A stretch of 40,913 nucleotides of DNA from Armatimonadota bacterium (GTDB taxonomy: Bacteria; Armatimonadota; Fimbriimonadia; Fimbriimonadales; Fimbriimonadaceae): the NCBI GenBank assembly GCA_018268355.1, contig JAFDWR010000005.1:1-40913 (forward strand). The letters are read 5' to 3'. The translations under genes and the position numbers were made by a program. Each line of letters begins with the position of its first letter. Positions within the stretch are counted from its first letter, which is position 1. Positions 33,494 to 40,913 of this stretch are shown in pieces. The notes beneath the pieces are model-generated. The model saw nothing but the letters and a program-made list of their open reading frames with translations, was not told where the DNA came from and made no database searches.

Positions 33494-35231
33494 GGGAGAC
33501 CATCACTTCGGGGGCCGAAACTCCGAGGAGATCAAGCGCCTTGCGCAGGGCGACCGCCGTTGCTTGGCACAGCGCAAGGCGCGCACGGCTCAGTTCGGGC
33601 TGCTCAGGCTGAATCACGCGGCACGCGCCATAGAAGTGGTGATAGGTCCGCGCGAGCTCAATCGCGTAGGTCGTGAGTCGGTGGAGACCAAAGTCGACCG
33701 CGCATCGCTGCACCTCATAGGGCAGGTCGATGATCTTCTTGATCAGCTGAGTCTCTTCGAACGCCACGAGCCGCGCTGATTCGGCTGCGTCGGCTTGGAA
33801 TCCCGCCTCTTCCGCCTTGCGCACGATCGAGCAGATTCGCGCGTGGGCATATTGGACATAGAACACCGGGTTCTCGTCGCCTTCCTGGGTGGCGAGGTCG
33901 ATGTCGAAGTCCATCGAGGTGTCGTGGCTCCGCATCAGATAGAAGAAGCGCCCAACGTCTCGTCCGATTCGCATCTGCTCTGCGGGAGATTCCTTTGGGG
34001 CAACCGTCTCGCCGACTTCTCGGATGAGGTCGCGCAGCTCATAAATGTTGCCATCGCGCTTGCGCATTGGGGCCGGCTTGCCGTCCTTGAGGAACCGGAC
34101 GAGCTGGAAGATGACGATCTGGAATCGCTCGGAGGCAAAGCCGAGGGCCTGGCAGACCGCGTTCATGCGCGGGACGTATCCATGGTGGTCGGGCCCGAGA
34201 AGAAGGTAGGCCTTGTCGTAGCCGCGGTCGCCGAGCTTGTCCTGCATGTAGGCCACGTCGGCGGCAATGTAAGCCGGGCGACCATCCGAGCGGGTGAGGA
34301 CGCGGTCCTTGTCGTCGCCAAACTGCGTGCTGCGCAGCCAGAGCGGACCGGGAGCCTCTTCTTTCTGGACGAGCTTGGACTCCTTGCCTTCGCGGACGAT
34401 CTCGTTCGAAAGCGGCTGGTCATCGGCGGTCCCGTTCGCCTTGAGAACGTCGAGGGCCTTGGCGACCTTTCCGCTGTCGTGGAGGCTTTGCTCGCTGAAC
34501 CAGCGGTTGAACTCGACGCCGAACAGGGCAAGATCACCCTTCTGACGCTCGATCATGAGGTCTTGGGCGGCGGCCTGGAACCAGGCGGTGTCGGCATCGG
34601 CGGGAATCCCCTTCGCCTTCACCTGATCGGCGACGTCGGAGACGTATTCGCCCTTGTAGCCGTTTTCAGGCAGCTCGCGACCCTCCGCAAGGGCCCAAAC
34701 CGACTCGGCGAAGAGGCGCATTTGCTCGCTGTTGACGCCGTCGTTGATGTAATACTCGCGCGCCACGGTGTCGCCAGAGGCTTCGAGCACTCGACAAAGG
34801 GTGTCGCCATACGCCGCGCCGCGACCGGAGCCGATGGTGATCGGCCCATTCGGGTTCACCGAGACGAATTCGACATTGACGCTTCGGCCCGACTTCTCTG
34901 AGGCATTGCCAAACGTCGCCGCCTGGTCAAGGACGTCACCGACGAGGGTGCCGACCTTGGAGGGCTCCAGGCGGAAGTTCATGAATCCCGGACCGGCAAC
35001 GTCGATCTCCTTGATCCAGCCTTCGCTCTTCGCGAGGAGAACCGGGATGAGCGCGGAGGCGAAATCGCGCGGCGCGAGACCGACTTTTTTTGCGTTGATC
35101 ATCGCAACGTTGCACGCGTAATCGCCGTGGTCGGGCGACTTCGTGTCGATGATCTCGAGGCTGGGGTCGGCGAGATCGGGGAATTTTTCGGCGAGTGCGG
35201 CGCGCACCCAAGCCTCCAATCGGGTCCTCAT
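33480..35231 (-). CDS. argS: Arginyl-tRNA synthetase with unusual signature motifs
   Basis: A 583-residue class I synthetase that charges tRNA-Arg. The N-terminal additional domain (DYACNVAMINAKK, GPGFMNFRL) and the arginine-site block VEFVSVNPNGP are present, and the C-terminal anticodon-binding domain is normal (VQYAHARICSIVRKAEE, TYHHFYGACRV). At the HIGH position the usual LHVGHGRGA reads ITIGSGRGA (Thr132, Ser135), and at the KMSKR position the chain reads PMRKRDGN. Both class I signatures therefore deviate, although the frame is intact and the rest is full length. A -10-like TACCCT (35246-35241) sits nine bases before the ATG. Confidence 0.93.
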   Translation of the reverse strand: MRTRLEAWVRAALAEKFPDLADPSLEIIDTKSPDHGDYACNVAMINAKKVGLAPRDFASALIPVLLAKSEGWIKEIDVAGPGFMNFRLEPSKVGTLVGDVLDQAATFGNASEKSGRSVNVEFVSVNPNGPITIGSGRGAAYGDTLCRVLEASGDTVAREYYINDGVNSEQMRLFAESVWALAEGRELPENGYKGEYVSDVADQVKAKGIPADADTAWFQAAAQDLMIERQKGDLALFGVEFNRWFSEQSLHDSGKVAKALDVLKANGTADDQPLSNEIVREGKESKLVQKEEAPGPLWLRSTQFGDDKDRVLTRSDGRPAYIAADVAYMQDKLGDRGYDKAYLLLGPDHHGYVPRMNAVCQALGFASERFQIVIFQLVRFLKDGKPAPMRKRDGNIYELRDLIREVGETVAPKESPAEQMRIGRDVGRFFYLMRSHDTSMDFDIDLATQEGDENPVFYVQYAHARICSIVRKAEEAGFQADAAESARLVAFEETQLIKKIIDLPYEVQRCAVDFGLHRLTTYAIELARTYHHFYGACRVIQPEQPELSRARLALCQATAVALRKALDLLGVSAPEVMVSLSER

Positions 35232-35240
35232 GCTAGGTTC

Positions 35241-35246
35241 AGGGTA
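35241..35246 (-). promoter_or_regulatory. -10-like element of argS
   Basis: TACCCT on the minus strand ends nine bases before the argS ATG at 35231. No -35 or Shine-Dalgarno sequence is evident. Only weakly supported. Confidence 0.3.
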
Positions 35247-35372
35247 CCCGGGCCAACAAGTTGAACTTATTTCGCCCCCGAATCCGTCGTGACTACGAGA
35301 ATCTCTCGCGTCGTGAAGAAGATCGTGAGAAGATTGTGCCGTGGAGGGGTCCCATTCTCTGAACCTTTGGTC

Positions 35373-35378
35373 TAAAAT
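35373..35378 (+). promoter_or_regulatory. -10 element of the pil operon
   Basis: TAAAAT lies 57 bases before the pilB ATG. The -35 region is not consensus. It is the best promoter candidate in the argS-pilB interval. Confidence 0.4.
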
Positions 35379-35435
35379 GGGCCTTCTAGACGGAGCGGAC
35401 CGCGTCCGTACTCCGGTGTATTGGGTGTAGATCGT

Positions 35436-37211
35436 ATGGCATTACCGCGAAAATCGATGGTCGAGTTCCTGCTTGAAAAGGGCTTCTTGAAGGAGGAGCA
35501 ACTCAAGGAAGCGGAGCGAGTCAGGGAACAGACGAAGGCTGTCGATATCGGAGGAGTTCTTCAACAGTTGGGCCTGGTGGGCGAGCGCGAGATCCAGATG
35601 GCTCGTGCGGCAGAGACGGGATATGGCTTTGTCGACCTCGACCGGATCACGGTTGAGTCGTCGGCACTGAACGTCGTCCCCGAGCGAATCCTCAAGAACC
35701 ACAACGTTATTCCGGTCAAGAAGGACGGCACCACGCTTTGGCTCGCAACGTCGAACCCCAACAACATCGCCGCGCTCGATGACGTCGCGCTGGCCTCGGG
35801 CTGCCGCGTCGTTCCCGTTCTCGCCGTCACCGGTGCGATCGAAGACGCCCTCAAGAAGTATTTTGGCGGTGGCGTGGCCACCGCGACCCCTGATCCCGCC
35901 GCCGTAGCCAAGGCGGACGACAAGGCGATGGCCGACCAGCGGTCCGACATTCGCGCCGCGATTGCCGCTGCTGGTGTTCAGCGCGGCACGCAAGAGGATG
36001 CCGACCCAGAAGGCGATGCCGAAAAGCTCGCCGAACAGGCTCCGATTATCAAGCTCGCGAACGCCCTCATCCAGCAGGCGATTCTCGACCGCGCCTCGGA
36101 CATCCACGTTGAGCCTCAGCAGCGAAGCGTCCGCGTTCGATACCGCGTTGACGGTGTGCTTTCCGAAGCGATGACCGTTCCGCGCAACCTCATGGCCCCG
36201 CTCATCAGCCGCCTTAAGATCATGGCGGACATGAACATCGCCGAACGACGAATCCCGCAGGACGGTCGTATCGAGGTTCGCAACCAGGGCAAGGAATTTG
36301 ACCTTCGTGTTTCGTCGATCCCGACTCCGTTCGGCGAGAAGATCGTTATGCGAATTCTCGACAAGTCGAGTGTTATGATCGGCTTGCAGAAGCTCGGCTT
36401 TACCGACGAGAACATGTTGAAGATCGAAGAGCTGGTCAGCCAGCCGAACGGCATGTTCCTCTGTACCGGACCGACGGGTTCTGGAAAGACGACCACTCAG
36501 TATTCGGTCTTGAACAAGCTCAACACGGTCGGCGTGAACATCATCACCGTCGAAGACCCGATTGAGTACCAGCTGAACGGCATCGCTCAGGTGCAGGTCA
36601 ACCGAAAGGCGGGCCTTACCTTCGCGACCGGCCTCCGCGCCTTCCTTCGACAAGACCCTGACATCATCATGGTCGGAGAAATGCGAGACCTTGAAACCGC
36701 TGAAATCGCGATTGAAGCATCGCTCACGGGACACTTGGTTCTCTCCACGCTCCACACGAACGACGCGCCGTCCGCCACCCTTCGTATGATCGACATGGGC
36801 GTCGAGCCGTACCTCATCTCGGCCACGGTCATCGGCGTTCTTGCTCAACGACTGGCCCGAAAGATCGACCAGGACCACAAGGAGCCTTATGAGGTTCCCG
36901 CTGCCGATCTGCGACGATTCGGATTCGTCCCCTCCGGAGACCCGGATGAAAAGGTGGTTCTCTATCGCGGAATCCCCGACGAGAACAACCGCCAAACCGG
37001 CTACCGAGGACGAATGGGTATCCACGAGCTGATGACGATGAACGCGGAAATCGCGGAACTCGTTGTCCGCCGTGCGCCTCTAAACGATGTGAAGGAAGCC
37101 GCCAAGGCCAACGGAATGAGAGAGCTCCGCGAAGACGGTCTCCATAAGGTTCTCGCTGGCGTCACCGACCCACAAGAGGTCATGCGCGTCGTCTTCACCG
37201 CTGGTTTCTAA
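35436..37211 (+). CDS. pilB: Type IV pilus assembly ATPase PilB
   Basis: A 591-residue hexameric ATPase that powers pilus extension at the inner membrane. The MshEN domain lies at about residues 5-140 (FLLEKGFLKEEQLKEAERV, VVPERILKNHNVIPVKKDG); MshEN domains can bind c-di-GMP. The catalytic part has ASDIHVEPQ, Walker A GPTGSGKT (Lys351), RQDPDIIMVGEMRD (Asp and Walker B) and the His box LSTLHTNDAP. The Cys-rich zinc loop found in many PilB/GspE proteins near the C-terminus is missing, replaced by DQDHKEPYEVPAADLRRFG. The ATG at 35436 is chosen over an in-frame TTG at 35421. pilT follows after 26 bases. Confidence 0.96.
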   Translation: MALPRKSMVEFLLEKGFLKEEQLKEAERVREQTKAVDIGGVLQQLGLVGEREIQMARAAETGYGFVDLDRITVESSALNVVPERILKNHNVIPVKKDGTTLWLATSNPNNIAALDDVALASGCRVVPVLAVTGAIEDALKKYFGGGVATATPDPAAVAKADDKAMADQRSDIRAAIAAAGVQRGTQEDADPEGDAEKLAEQAPIIKLANALIQQAILDRASDIHVEPQQRSVRVRYRVDGVLSEAMTVPRNLMAPLISRLKIMADMNIAERRIPQDGRIEVRNQGKEFDLRVSSIPTPFGEKIVMRILDKSSVMIGLQKLGFTDENMLKIEELVSQPNGMFLCTGPTGSGKTTTQYSVLNKLNTVGVNIITVEDPIEYQLNGIAQVQVNRKAGLTFATGLRAFLRQDPDIIMVGEMRDLETAEIAIEASLTGHLVLSTLHTNDAPSATLRMIDMGVEPYLISATVIGVLAQRLARKIDQDHKEPYEVPAADLRRFGFVPSGDPDEKVVLYRGIPDENNRQTGYRGRMGIHELMTMNAEIAELVVRRAPLNDVKEAAKANGMRELREDGLHKVLAGVTDPQEVMRVVFTAGF

Positions 37212-37237
37212 TTGCCTAATCTCAAAACCAAAACGCT

Positions 37238-38611
37238 ATGCAATCCAACGATCCGCTGAACAATCTTCCTCCGATGCCGGGGGGACTTCCACCGATGCCC
37301 GGTGCGCCCGCCGCACCGCCGATGCCAGGCGCTCCCGCCATGCCGGGAACACCGGCACCGCAGGGCGCGATGGGTGGAGCGGGCACCTTCATGCCCGGTC
37401 TTGCGCCGGTGGGTGGATCCGTCGAGCAAGCTTGGAAGTCGCCGGAGCTCATCGGCAGCGGCCCGCAAGAGCGACTCGAAGACATCCACATCGACGAGCT
37501 TCTGCACCACGTCGTTGACCTCGGATCGTCGGACCTTCACCTTTGCGTTGGCTCAGCGCCGATCGTCCGACTGGACGGCGGCCTGAAGCGGCTCAACTAT
37601 GACGAATTCGCGCCGAACGTCATCCAGCGCATGCTGTATGAAATCCTTTCGGACGACAACATCAAGAAGTTCGAAACCACGCTCGAACTCGACTTCTCGT
37701 ACCAGCTCCCGCGCCGCGCCCGATTCCGTGTAAACATCTATCGCGAAAAGGGTGCGCTCGCCGCCGCGTTCCGATTGATTCCGCAGCGAATTCCGACCGT
37801 CGAGGAGCTGAACCTCCCGCCGATCCTCAAGAAGCTGACCGAAAAGCCTCGCGGCCTCATCCTCGTGACCGGCCCGACCGGTTCCGGTAAGTCGACGTCG
37901 CTCGCGGCGATGATCAACCACATCAACGAGACGCGCGACAGCCACATCATCACGATTGAGGACCCGATCGAATACCTGCACCAGCACAAGAATTCGATCA
38001 TCAACCAGCGCGAACTCGGTGGCGACACCCGCGCCTTCTCCAACGCGCTCCGCGCTTGTCTTCGAGAAGACCCGGACGTCCTGCTCGTCGGTGAAATGCG
38101 CGACGTCGAAACGATCTCGCTCGCAATCACCGCCGCAGAAACCGGTCACCTTGTCTTTGCCACGCTGCACACCAACAACGCGGCAGAATCCGTTGACCGT
38201 ATGATCGACGTCTTCCCCCCTGGACAACAGGAGCAGATTCGCGTTCAGCTTTCGAACAACATCCAGGCGATCATCTCGCAACAGCTCTTGCCCAAGGCGA
38301 GCGGAAAGGGCCGTGTGCCGGCGAATGAAATCATGATCGCCAGCCCCGCCATCCGCAACCTCATCCGAGAAGGTAAGACCCACCAGATCATGTCGATGAT
38401 CCAAACCAGCGGTGGAATGGGCATGATCACCATGGACCAGTGCCTTCGCGACCTCTTCCTTAAGGGACAGGTGACGCAGGAGGAGATTTTCATCCGATGT
38501 CAGAACCCAGACGAGCTCAAGAAGATGCTTGCCCTGGGCGGCCCGGGCGGACCCGGACAACCGGGTGCCGGACCTGGTGGTGCTCCTGGAGCGCCCCAAA
38601 GAGGCCGATAA
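37238..38611 (+). CDS. pilT: Twitching motility ATPase PilT with Pro/Gly-rich extensions
   Basis: The retraction ATPase of type IV pili, here 457 residues instead of about 350. The core is classical: HHVVDLGSSDLHLCVG, Walker A GPTGSGKST (Lys218), EDPIEYLHQHK, REDPDVLLVGEMRD, FATLHTNNAAESVDRMID and the AIRNLIREGK box of PilT. The extra length is a Pro/Gly/Met/Ala-rich N-terminal tail of about 65 residues (repeats such as PPMPG) and a C-terminal Gly/Pro tail (GGPGGPGQPGAGPGG). Both look disordered and could help multimer contacts or condensation; their role is unknown. It sits between pilB and pilC in the operon. Confidence 0.95.
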   Translation: MQSNDPLNNLPPMPGGLPPMPGAPAAPPMPGAPAMPGTPAPQGAMGGAGTFMPGLAPVGGSVEQAWKSPELIGSGPQERLEDIHIDELLHHVVDLGSSDLHLCVGSAPIVRLDGGLKRLNYDEFAPNVIQRMLYEILSDDNIKKFETTLELDFSYQLPRRARFRVNIYREKGALAAAFRLIPQRIPTVEELNLPPILKKLTEKPRGLILVTGPTGSGKSTSLAAMINHINETRDSHIITIEDPIEYLHQHKNSIINQRELGGDTRAFSNALRACLREDPDVLLVGEMRDVETISLAITAAETGHLVFATLHTNNAAESVDRMIDVFPPGQQEQIRVQLSNNIQAIISQQLLPKASGKGRVPANEIMIASPAIRNLIREGKTHQIMSMIQTSGGMGMITMDQCLRDLFLKGQVTQEEIFIRCQNPDELKKMLALGGPGGPGQPGAGPGGAPGAPQRGR

Positions 38612-38632
38612 CACCAGTAAGAGGACACAAAC

Positions 38633-39868
38633 ATGCCTGTCTATAGCTACACGTTTAGAGATGCGCTCGGCGGAATCCAGAAGGGAACTGCCGACGCAGA
38701 AAGCGAGGACCTGCTTAGGAAGAGGTTTGAGGAACAGGGCTTCACGATCACCGAAGTGACGATGATCAAGGCCCGGTCGCCGAAGGCCAAATCGTTTGGA
38801 AAGGTCAAGCTGCGCAACCTGTCGATCTTCTGTCGACAGTTTTCGACGATGGTCGACGCGGGTGTTTCCCTCGTCCGCTGTCTCGACGTCCTCGGTCAAC
38901 AAACGCAGGATCCCAAGCTTAAGAAGATCATCGCCGACATCGGTGAGCGGGTTGAGGGTGGTGAAAGCCTTTCCCGAGCCATGCAGCGCCACCCGAAGAC
39001 GTTTAACAACCTCTTCATCGGTATGATTCGCGCGGGTGAAGTCGGTGGTGTTCTCGAAGAGACCCTCCAACGACTCTCGCACTTCATCGAAAAGGACGTT
39101 GAACTTCGCCGCAAGGTTAAGTCGGCCTTGACCTATCCGGTCCTGGTTCTCATCCTCTCGATGGGTATCACGTTCTTCCTCGTCTACTGGTTCGTTCCCC
39201 AGTGGGTCGACATTCTTAAGGACCTCGGCCTCAAGTCCGACGACCTTCCCGCGCCGACCCAGTTCCTGATCTCGTGTTCTGACGTTCTTCGCTATAAGGG
39301 CTGGATCGTCATCATCGCACTGGTCGTGATCGTGCTCGCCTATCGCGTGTTCGTCTCTACTCGCTTCGGACGACGCGTTGCAGACAAGGTGAAGCTGAAG
39401 ATTCCGGTCTTCGGCAAGCTCCACCACAAGATTTGTCTTGCTCGATTCAGCCGAACGATGGGCACCCTGCTCACCTCGGGCGTTCCGATCCTCCAGGCGA
39501 TGGAAACCGTCGCCGGTACCGTCGGTAACACGATCATGGCTGACGCCGTGCTCGAAGCTCGTGCTCGAATCCGAGAAGGTGACCGCATTGGCGACCCGCT
39601 CGAAGAGTCGCGACTGTTCCCGCCGATGGTCGTTCACATGATCGGTGTCGGAGAAGAGTCCGGTTCGCTCGACTTCATGCTCCAGAAGATCGCAGACTTC
39701 TACGAAGCAGAAGTGGAAGCCACCCTCGCCTCGCTCACGGCCGCCCTTGAGCCGATCATGATCGTGCTCCTCGGCTTTATCGTCGGCTTCATCGTTATCT
39801 CGATGTTCTTGCCGCTCGTTAAGGTCATCAGCTCGCTGTCCAGCGGTGGCGGCGACAACGACTCCTAA
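38633..39868 (+). CDS. pilC: Type IV pilus inner-membrane platform protein PilC
   Basis: A 411-residue platform protein of the GspF/PilC family, which couples PilB/PilT ATPases to pilin polymerisation. It starts with the typical PVYSYTFRDALGGIQKG and two repeated T2SF domains follow, LSIFCRQFSTMVDAGVSLVR and CLARFSRTMGTLLTSGVPIL. Each ends in membrane helices (YPVLVLILSMGITFFLVYWF; then near 250 and at the C-terminus). GAGG lies before the ATG. It is 21 bases after pilT and the operon ends at the terminator at 39885. Confidence 0.96.
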   Translation: MPVYSYTFRDALGGIQKGTADAESEDLLRKRFEEQGFTITEVTMIKARSPKAKSFGKVKLRNLSIFCRQFSTMVDAGVSLVRCLDVLGQQTQDPKLKKIIADIGERVEGGESLSRAMQRHPKTFNNLFIGMIRAGEVGGVLEETLQRLSHFIEKDVELRRKVKSALTYPVLVLILSMGITFFLVYWFVPQWVDILKDLGLKSDDLPAPTQFLISCSDVLRYKGWIVIIALVVIVLAYRVFVSTRFGRRVADKVKLKIPVFGKLHHKICLARFSRTMGTLLTSGVPILQAMETVAGTVGNTIMADAVLEARARIREGDRIGDPLEESRLFPPMVVHMIGVGEESGSLDFMLQKIADFYEAEVEATLASLTAALEPIMIVLLGFIVGFIVISMFLPLVKVISSLSSGGGDNDS

Positions 39869-39884
39869 GCGAGTCCACCAAGAC

Positions 39885-39919
39885 GCCCTCCGGCCGAACC
39901 TACGGTCGGGGGGCTTTTT
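39885..39919 (+). terminator. Rho-independent terminator of the pilBTC operon
   Basis: GCCCTCCGGCCG (39885-39896) and CGGTCGGGGGGC (39903-39914) form a 12-bp stem with two G-U pairs and a six-base loop. TTTTT follows. Confidence 0.85.
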
Positions 39920-39936
39920 CTTTGCCAACCCTGGGG

Positions 39937-39942
39937 CATACT
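39937..39942 (+). promoter_or_regulatory. -10-like element of pilD
   Basis: CATACT ends eight bases before the pilD ATG at 39951. As it follows the operon terminator, pilD appears to have its own, leaderless, transcript. No consensus -35. Confidence 0.4.
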
Positions 39943-39950
39943 AACTGCTC

Positions 39951-40913
39951 ATGGGACTGTTCCCCGAATGGACATGGATCATGGGCTTCATCTGTGGAGC
40001 CTTCATCGGGAGCTTCCTGAACGTGGTGATCTATCGGACACCGCGAAACATGCCGCTCGGCAAGCCCAAGCACAGCTTTTGCCCCAAGTGCAAAACCCAG
40101 CTCCGAATGCCCGACCTTTGGCCGCTGTTCAGTTGGGCAATCGCGGGTGGACGGTGTCGCCACTGCGGCGAGAAGGTCACCAGTCGCTACTTCTGGGTCG
40201 AGCTGCTGAATGGCTCGCTTTGGGCGTGGATCTGGTGGGACAACTTCTGCGTTGGGAACGACGTCCTCCGCGCGGCGATCTATGCAGTGGCCGCCTCGAC
40301 CCTCCTCGCGATCGTCTTCATCGATTGGGAGCTTTACATCATCCCCGACCAGATCAACGGATTCCTCTTCCTGGTCGGCATCGCTTATAACGTCGGGCTG
40401 TACATCATGCACAACCCGAAGGCGACGACCTGGGGCATCCCATCCTCAATCGCGGGCGCCCTCACCGGCATCGGCATCATCTGGGGGATTGCGCTCTTCG
40501 GGCGACTTCTTTTCGGAAAAGACGCGATGGGCCACGGTGACATCAAGATGGCGCGCGGCTTTGGGGCGGTGCTCTTTCCGATGGGGACCGTGCTCAGCTG
40601 TGGCATGGCGGTTGCGGTCGGCGCGATCCTCGGCATCCTTCAAGTGATCTTGCTCAAGTCGAAGAATCGACCGGGTGCGGCCGAGGGGGACGGCGAACCT
40701 GAACCTGCCGAACCTGAAGTCTACGAAGAACCGGAGTCGATCGGGTCGCTGCTCAAGTCGGGACTTGGCTACGTGCTCTGTTTTGACCTCATCGGTCTTG
40801 CGATCCCGAAGTTCTACAAGTCATGGTTTGGCGAAGACGCGATCCTACCGTTCGAGGAAGTCGAGGAGTGGAACCCCGACTACACGATGATCCCGTTCGG
40901 CCCCTATCTCGCC
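39951..40913 (+). CDS. pilD: Prepilin leader peptidase/N-methyltransferase PilD (runs off window end)
   Basis: At least 321 residues. This aspartyl peptidase cleaves and N-methylates type IV prepilins at the inner membrane. The N-terminal block GAFIGSFLNVVIYRTPR is characteristic. The zinc site is Cys44/Cys47 (FCPKC) and Cys69/Cys72 (CRHC). The two catalytic Asp are 125 (VFIDWELYIIPD) and 197 (GHGDIKMA, the GxGDxKM-type motif). The chain continues past the usual end with an acidic loop (EPEPAEPEVYEEPE) and more hydrophobic sequence, so it is longer than the usual 250-290 residues. The stop codon lies outside the window. Confidence 0.94.
   Translation, partial: MGLFPEWTWIMGFICGAFIGSFLNVVIYRTPRNMPLGKPKHSFCPKCKTQLRMPDLWPLFSWAIAGGRCRHCGEKVTSRYFWVELLNGSLWAWIWWDNFCVGNDVLRAAIYAVAASTLLAIVFIDWELYIIPDQINGFLFLVGIAYNVGLYIMHNPKATTWGIPSSIAGALTGIGIIWGIALFGRLLFGKDAMGHGDIKMARGFGAVLFPMGTVLSCGMAVAVGAILGILQVILLKSKNRPGAAEGDGEPEPAEPEVYEEPESIGSLLKSGLGYVLCFDLIGLAIPKFYKSWFGEDAILPFEEVEEWNPDYTMIPFGPYLA

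Noticed and set aside
37553-39928. Minus-strand open frame of 791 codons opposite pilT and pilC
   Set aside because: Antisense shadow of two certain pil genes; it also runs through their terminator.
1-40913. Mobile element, CRISPR array, prophage or defence island
   Set aside because: No transposase, integrase, phage or restriction genes, no regularly spaced repeats and no obvious compositional break were seen.

Overview
The window looks like ordinary core chromosome of a GC-rich, didermic environmental bacterium. The best fit is Armatimonadota, probably the Fimbriimonas group. This is inferred from three PEP-CTERM proteins with near-identical tails (VPEP, a hydrophobic stretch, then an RRRK/RRKK cluster), an SLH-domain envelope protein, a Wza-type export protein and type IV pilus genes in similar sequence style. 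No phage, insertion sequence, CRISPR array, toxin-antitoxin pair or evident defence locus was found. No gene-free stretch exceeds 300 bases.

Layout. 1-3262: an SLH-domain protein (cut by the window edge) behind a good promoter, then aconitase, both on the minus strand. 3457-6886: three PEP-CTERM proteins around a tRNA-Pro(CGG). 6998-10249: an oxidoreductase/sugar-isomerase pair (4-base overlap), a 48-residue lipoprotein-like peptide and a Na+/H+ antiporter. 10324-15900: a chemoreceptor, a lactonase-type beta-propeller, HemW, a thioredoxin-fold protein and a small ASCH-like protein. 15897-20499: ThyX, a membrane-anchored DUF4349-like protein, tRNA-Thr(GGT), tRNA-Tyr(GTA), LeuC and LexA. 20624-24069: a SurA-like chaperone, RsmI and a polysaccharide-export protein. 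24142-28881: an M1 aminopeptidase, an Fe-S trio (SufT, Rrf2 regulator, A-type carrier) and a polytopic membrane protein. 28871-35231: a 1540-residue alpha-2-macroglobulin with an intact thioester motif, then ArgS. 35436-40913: pilB-pilT-pilC-pilD, the last cut by the window end.

How the genes work together. Much of the window serves the cell envelope: SLH protein, PEP-CTERM proteins, polysaccharide export, periplasmic folding, macroglobulin, pili and a chemoreceptor. The rest is housekeeping: the TCA cycle, leucine, thymidylate, haem, Fe-S clusters, rRNA methylation, tRNA charging and SOS control.

The most interesting signals are regulatory. Two copies of a TAGAC-N7-GTCTA-like palindrome lie between lexA and the surA-like gene and are a candidate lineage-specific LexA box. 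RNA hairpins appear to bury the ribosome-binding site of a PEP-CTERM gene (5267-5304) and of hemW (14349-14372), and the S-layer-type mRNA seems to start with a hairpin. At least seven genes have a -10-like hexamer 6-10 bases before the start codon and no Shine-Dalgarno sequence, suggesting leaderless mRNAs. Five of six convergent gene pairs overlap at their stop codons, which leaves no room for terminators. ArgS lacks the usual residues of both class I signature motifs. I did not find a clearly new multi-gene system.
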